From Gemmatimonas sp. (GTDB taxonomy: Bacteria > Gemmatimonadota > Gemmatimonadetes > Gemmatimonadales > Gemmatimonadaceae), in NCBI GenBank assembly GCA_023910675.1, contig JAAVWC010000001.1, positions 124,001 through 188,000 of the forward strand: 64,000 nucleotides of DNA, in the 5' to 3' direction. A program made the position numbers and the translations under genes. Of the stretch, positions 60,230 to 64,000 are shown piece after piece. Numbering within the stretch: position 1 is the first letter of the stretch; the number at the start of each line of letters is the position of its first letter. The notes beneath the pieces are model-generated. The model searched no databases. It saw only the letters and a list, made by a program, of their open reading frames with translations, and was not told the DNA's origin.

Positions 60230-63200
60230 TCAGGGCCGCGACGTCGTCGGCGCCGCCGCCGGGTTGAACACGCAGCTTGCGCTCTCGCGGTCGAACTCCC
60301 GCGAGGCTTCGCGGAACAGCGAGCGGAAATCCACGCAGCGTGTCTTCCACGAGTCCGCGCGCCGGCGAATGAGATTGGCGTCGAGCTCCCACGTGCGCTG
60401 TCGCGAGAGCTCGCCCGGCAGTGCCATGAACGAATGCAGCCGTGTGCCGTCTTCGGAGAAGACCGACGCCGCCAGCTGCACCACCGACGACCGGCGCACG
60501 CGCGGGGTGTGCTCGCGCTGCATGACGGGACGCGCGCGCATCATTTCGGCGCTGCTGTCCCACCACAGTTCCCACAGGTGCACGCTCCCGAACTCCGTCG
60601 TGGCTACAATGCGCAGCCCGCTGGAGTCGAACGCGACGTGGCGCACCGCGTCCTTACCCGAGAGGCGCATGGGCAGCGGCACCTGACGCAGGGAGGTGGG
60701 GAGCACTTCGAGCAGGAATAGCCCGCCGCGATCGGTCACGTAGGCAAGGGCATACTCGTCGCGACGTGTTGCAAACGACGTAATCGTGGTACGCGGCGCA
60801 CCGGTAAACGCCGCGCGCGTGACCAGTGTATCGCGCGTGGATGCAAGCTCACGCACGAACACGCGTCCGTCGTCATCCACCCAGAGCACACGCTTGCCGC
60901 TGGGGAAGAGTGTGTGATACACGGTGTTGGCGTTCACGCGACGCGGGAAGCGGCGCACCAGTCGCGCAGTGGCCACGGTGCGCACCTGCACGCCGCCCGA
61001 GTCGATATACGCCACGAGCGCCCCGGCGCTGTCGAGTCGCGGTGCCGTCGGCACGCGCACCGCTCTCCACGCCTGTGCAGTCCGCGAGGCACCACGGTTG
61101 CCATCGAGGACCGATACCGTGGAATCCGCGTGGACGGCCATCAGGATGGCGCCGTCGGTGCTGAAGTCCATGCCGAGTGCCCCGAACGCGGGGCGCAATG
61201 CCGTGAGGGATTCCGCAGAAGCCGTCGCCGAGCCCGCGCGTTCGTGCCACCACCAACGCAAGCCGTCATCCGCGCCGAGAATGGCCGTCGTGCCAGCCGG
61301 CGAGAGCGCCAGCACGCGCGTTGATGGCCCGGGCAACGCGGCGACCATGCGCACGCGTCGGTCCTGCTCAACGACCAACGAGTCGCGCAGCGTGGTGACC
61401 ACACGATCGCCGAACCGACTGATGAACCAGGCGGGGCTGCTGCTGCGCCTGGCATTGAGTAGATAGCGACGGCGCCACGGTGCCGGCTGCCACACGCGCA
61501 GGCGATGGTCGTCATCGATGGTCGCGAGCAATCCGTAGCCACTGGCGGTGCGGCCGGCACGCACGACACCACGGTGCCCATCGAGCCTGTACTGCTCCGA
61601 TGGATCTGCCAGTGCCGTGTAGAGCATGGCGTGATCGGCCGCAGTCGACAGGGCGTAACCGGTATTTCCCGTCTCGATGGCGCTCACGAAATCGACGTGA
61701 TTGGCAAGGCGCCTCGGGGTATTCACCTGCCCCGCCCGCAGCAGTTCCACGTGCCCGTCGACGGTTCCCGCGACGACCGTCGCCGCGCTGTCGTTGGTCG
61801 CCGAGAGCGTGGTACCATGAAAGTCCGCGACGATCTGCGGGTCGGCGCCGCTGCGGAATTCGAGCAGATCGTCACCCGCGAGCGCGAGCACCCGTCCATC
61901 CGCCGCGAGCGCCACCTGTTGCGCGGTACGTGACGACAGGCCGCCGACGCGCGTGAACCGCGGCGTGGTCTGCATGGCTGTCACGACCACCACACTCGCG
62001 TTCTCGCCACGGGTGGCATACACGAGTCGGTCGGCGTCCCGCGGGGAGAAGGCGAGCGCGGTAACCTGCACGGAACCGACGAGCACATCGACGCGAGCTG
62101 GTGCATCGGCACGCCAGCGCAACACGCGTCCGTCGCTGGTGTGCAGGGCGATCGTGCTGCTATCGGCCGAACGCGCGGCGTGGAGCACGCGCGAACGCAG
62201 CCGCCGCCGGGTCGTGCGGCTGGCCGTCGCCGTTGGCGAGGGCAGCGTGTACGCCTCGAGGGTACCGGTGGTATCGATGAGCAGGAGCGCCCCATTGCGG
62301 GCGCGGTAGACGAACTCCACCGCCGGCGCATTCGCACTGCGCGGCACCACCGCCACCGCCCGTTGCGGTGCGCGCAGCGACGACACCGTGACTTCACCAC
62401 TCATGAACGCCGTCACCACATGCGCGCTGTCGAGAATGGCGACCGCCGAAACCTGCGGCACTTCCAGCAGCGCGGCCGATCGTTCTTCGAGTCGGTGCAC
62501 CGAGGCCCGCAGCGAGTCTTCCGAGAGTTCGACACCCAGAAAGCCGGCGAGCAACTGTCCGTAGGTGGGATCGGCCGCGGCGAAGCGCTGCAGAGAGGTC
62601 GACAGGACCGCTTCGAGCTGCTGCTTGCGCACGGTGCTGTCGGACATGCCGACCTTGATGCGCACCGCCACGAGCGCTGCGACGAGCAACGCGGCAACGG
62701 CGACGCGCGTGGTGTTCCTTCGCACGCGCGCATCGCGACTGACCTGCACGAAATGGTGCACCAGTCGAAGCGGCGCCGCGCTGTCGTCGTACCGTCCGGA
62801 TACCCACGCCTCCGACGCCGGTCCGTTGAGGCGTTGTTGCGCAAGCTGCCACGCCGGGCGCGTCAGGAGCTCCACGTCGGCCCCGCGCGCATGACGCGAC
62901 GCCCGATCGGCGAGTGCGTAGTACCAATCGCCGAGTGCCTGCTCTTCGTCCATCCAGGTGCGCAGGGCCAGCCATTGCCGAATGAGACAGTCGTTGGCCA
63001 GCAGATACCGCGGATTGTCCGGCTGCGCATCGTCGGCGCGACAGAGCACGTGCGTGTCGTCACGCGTGAGCGCATCGAGCAACGCCGCAAGTCGGGCCTG
63101 CGCGTCGGGGTGCGTTCCCGCGGCCACCGCGCGCAACTCGAGCCACCGCGCCGCACGCGGCGCGCGGTGCCCGCTCGCCGTCACCTGCGTGAGACGCTTG

Positions 63201-64000
63201 AACACCCGCGACACCATTTCGCGATCGTAGCTCCCCACTACGCGCTCGATGTCGAGCGACAGGGCGTTGTCCACCCCACCGACCTCCTCGAGGAGCGGCA
63301 CATCGAGAAGTACATCGCGCAGCACATCGCCGGTACCCGCAGACGATGTGGCGAACGCCCGTTCCCAGAGGCGTCGGAGCAGATGCTGTATGAGCGGCAG
63401 CACCTCGCTGTGCGCATCGGCGCCACGCGCATCGGCGCCACGCGCATCGGCGCCACGCGCATCGGCGCCACGGGCATCGGCGCCACGGGCCGCGGCGAAG
63501 GCGAGGAGCTGTTGCACCAGCGCTGGCGACACGCGACCGCCCAGACGTCGCGCGGGCTGCTCGATCGCCTCCGTGAGCTGCGCCGGAGACAATCGCGGCA
63601 CCAGATAGCCGTGGGCATTCACCAACTCGGCCAGCCCCGCGTACCGTGTGCACTCGGCGAGCGTGTCGGCGTGCAGCGTGAGCACGACATGGATCGGCAG
63701 CGACGGGTCGCTCGCCACGCGTTGCAGCAGCGCCACGTACGCGGCGGATTCGGCATCACGGGCACTCCGTTCGGCGGCCAGCTGCTGCTGCACCGCCCAC
63801 TCGATGTCCCCATCGTCGGGGGGCAGGCGGGTCGGACGCAGATTGGCAAAGAGCGCGTGGAACTGATCGGCGACGAGGAGCACCGGCCGCTGACCTCCGG
63901 TACTGGTGATCGCGCGTGCGCTGTACCACTCGCGTAGCGCGGTCAGCCCTTCGGCGCGCAGTCGTGCCGCAAACTGCGACACGACATCACGCGGGACGGC
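60230..64000 (-). CDS. STAND-NTPase/beta-propeller protein (5' end beyond the right edge)
   Basis: At least 1256 residues; the start is outside the window. Near the visible N-terminus PVLLVADQFHALF is a Walker B of the nSTAND1 type (DQFEELF), so the Walker A is beyond the edge. The STAND/winged-helix part runs to about residue 430 and contains an ADARG pentapeptide repeat. A membrane helix (VAVAALLVAALVAVRIKV) near 450 separates it from about 800 residues of WD40-like, degenerate propeller blades (DGRVLRWRAD, DDHRLRVWQP, FGSVHLWELWW). The cytoplasmic NTPase switch and extracytoplasmic propeller suggest signal-gated sensing. Confidence 0.8.
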   Translation of the reverse strand, partial: AVPRDVVSQFAARLRAEGLTALREWYSARAITSTGGQRPVLLVADQFHALFANLRPTRLPPDDGDIEWAVQQQLAAERSARDAESAAYVALLQRVASDPSLPIHVVLTLHADTLAECTRYAGLAELVNAHGYLVPRLSPAQLTEAIEQPARRLGGRVSPALVQQLLAFAAARGADARGADARGADARGADARGADAHSEVLPLIQHLLRRLWERAFATSSAGTGDVLRDVLLDVPLLEEVGGVDNALSLDIERVVGSYDREMVSRVFKRLTQVTASGHRAPRAARWLELRAVAAGTHPDAQARLAALLDALTRDDTHVLCRADDAQPDNPRYLLANDCLIRQWLALRTWMDEEQALGDWYYALADRASRHARGADVELLTRPAWQLAQQRLNGPASEAWVSGRYDDSAAPLRLVHHFVQVSRDARVRRNTTRVAVAALLVAALVAVRIKVGMSDSTVRKQQLEAVLSTSLQRFAAADPTYGQLLAGFLGVELSEDSLRASVHRLEERSAALLEVPQVSAVAILDSAHVVTAFMSGEVTVSSLRAPQRAVAVVPRSANAPAVEFVYRARNGALLLIDTTGTLEAYTLPSPTATASRTTRRRLRSRVLHAARSADSSTIALHTSDGRVLRWRADAPARVDVLVGSVQVTALAFSPRDADRLVYATRGENASVVVVTAMQTTPRFTRVGGLSSRTAQQVALAADGRVLALAGDDLLEFRSGADPQIVADFHGTTLSATNDSAATVVAGTVDGHVELLRAGQVNTPRRLANHVDFVSAIETGNTGYALSTAADHAMLYTALADPSEQYRLDGHRGVVRAGRTASGYGLLATIDDDHRLRVWQPAPWRRRYLLNARRSSSPAWFISRFGDRVVTTLRDSLVVEQDRRVRMVAALPGPSTRVLALSPAGTTAILGADDGLRWWWHERAGSATASAESLTALRPAFGALGMDFSTDGAILMAVHADSTVSVLDGNRGASRTAQAWRAVRVPTAPRLDSAGALVAYIDSGGVQVRTVATARLVRRFPRRVNANTVYHTLFPSGKRVLWVDDDGRVFVRELASTRDTLVTRAAFTGAPRTTITSFATRRDEYALAYVTDRGGLFLLEVLPTSLRQVPLPMRLSGKDAVRHVAFDSSGLRIVATTEFGSVHLWELWWDSSAEMMRARPVMQREHTPRVRRSSVVQLAASVFSEDGTRLHSFMALPGELSRQRTWELDANLIRRRADSWKTRCVDFRSLFREASREFDRESASCVFNPAAAPTTSRP
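63413..63488. repeat. In-frame 15-bp tandem repeat in the STAND gene
   Basis: About five copies of GCATCGGCGCCACGC, in frame, coding for repeated ADARG in the STAND protein. Units differ only in the last bases. Being a multiple of three it changes length without breaking the gene, as a minisatellite. Confidence 0.85.

Noticed and set aside
63413-63488. Regular repeats considered as a CRISPR array
   Set aside because: Units are 15 bases, directly abutting and in frame, without spacers.
62141-63937. 598-codon plus-strand frame opposite the STAND gene
   Set aside because: No recognisable domain; it is the complement of propeller and STAND coding sequence, and its repeated TRIGA is the reverse reading of the ADARG minisatellite.
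1-64000. tRNA or rRNA genes
   Set aside because: No anticodon-arm/T-arm pattern or conserved rRNA segment was seen on reading both strands by eye; a covariance search could still find one.

Overview
The window is GC-rich, densely coded bacterial DNA. It has many secreted peptidases, a CarboxypepD_reg/TonB-plug-like surface protein, a futalosine-type menaquinone pair (mqnB-mqnD), a DUF305/LVIVD pair and frequent ATGA-coupled operons. This fits the Gemmatimonadota (Gemmatimonas-like), but that is an inference from gene content; no rRNA or other phylogenetic marker is present.

Layout. 0-10 kb: 5' part of kynureninase and an indoleamine 2,3-dioxygenase (tryptophan to kynurenine), class I fumarase, a GxxExxY protein beside a repeat cluster, a secreted M20 peptidase, an HTTM-like membrane protein with a small partner, and a very large secreted fusion (phosphatase-like + alpha/beta hydrolase + DUF3047-like). 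10-20 kb: a GH18-deacetylase-GT2 envelope polysaccharide protein, a Tat lipoprotein + GMC oxidoreductase + MOSC operon, a plug-only surface protein, a CitMHS transporter and a GDSL lipoprotein. 20-30 kb: MazG-like protein, an SRPBCC-VOC fusion, mqnB-mqnD, DUF6544, a frameshifted small gene followed by a 52-residue glycine-zipper membrane protein, FprA-type ferredoxin reductase, DUF305 + LVIVD, and an M28 peptidase.

30-52 kb is accessory/defence DNA: vapBC, hydrolases and a hexapeptide acyltransferase, a DUF2283 pair, an XRE regulator, hipBA, and a leftward type I restriction-modification operon (fic - hsdM - hsdS - AlbA_2/Schlafen-like - hsdR - YgjP-like metalloprotease) behind an AT-rich, palindrome-rich control region. 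An IS21 istA remnant and a two-gene nucleotidyltransferase module follow. Pieces of the 3' end of the ABC-F gene ettA occur three times in the same orientation (in ettA itself, at 51.1-51.2 kb and at 34.87 kb). They bracket first the nucleotidyltransferase module and then the whole RM/hipBA block, as expected if the ettA 3' end is an integration site. Three genes here or nearby (24.1, 42.25 and 44.51 kb) are broken by single-base changes; the one at 42.25 kb lies in a run of eight Cs and is a phase-variation candidate.

52-64 kb returns to housekeeping genes: ettA, a HEAT-repeat/HD-GYP pair sharing a related N-terminal domain, a CcdA/DsbD-like membrane protein and a TlpA-like thioredoxin separated by a giant imperfect hairpin, a LacI-type regulator with a probable autogenous operator, another long hairpin, and a large STAND-NTPase/beta-propeller protein cut by the right edge. 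No tRNA, rRNA or CRISPR array was seen.
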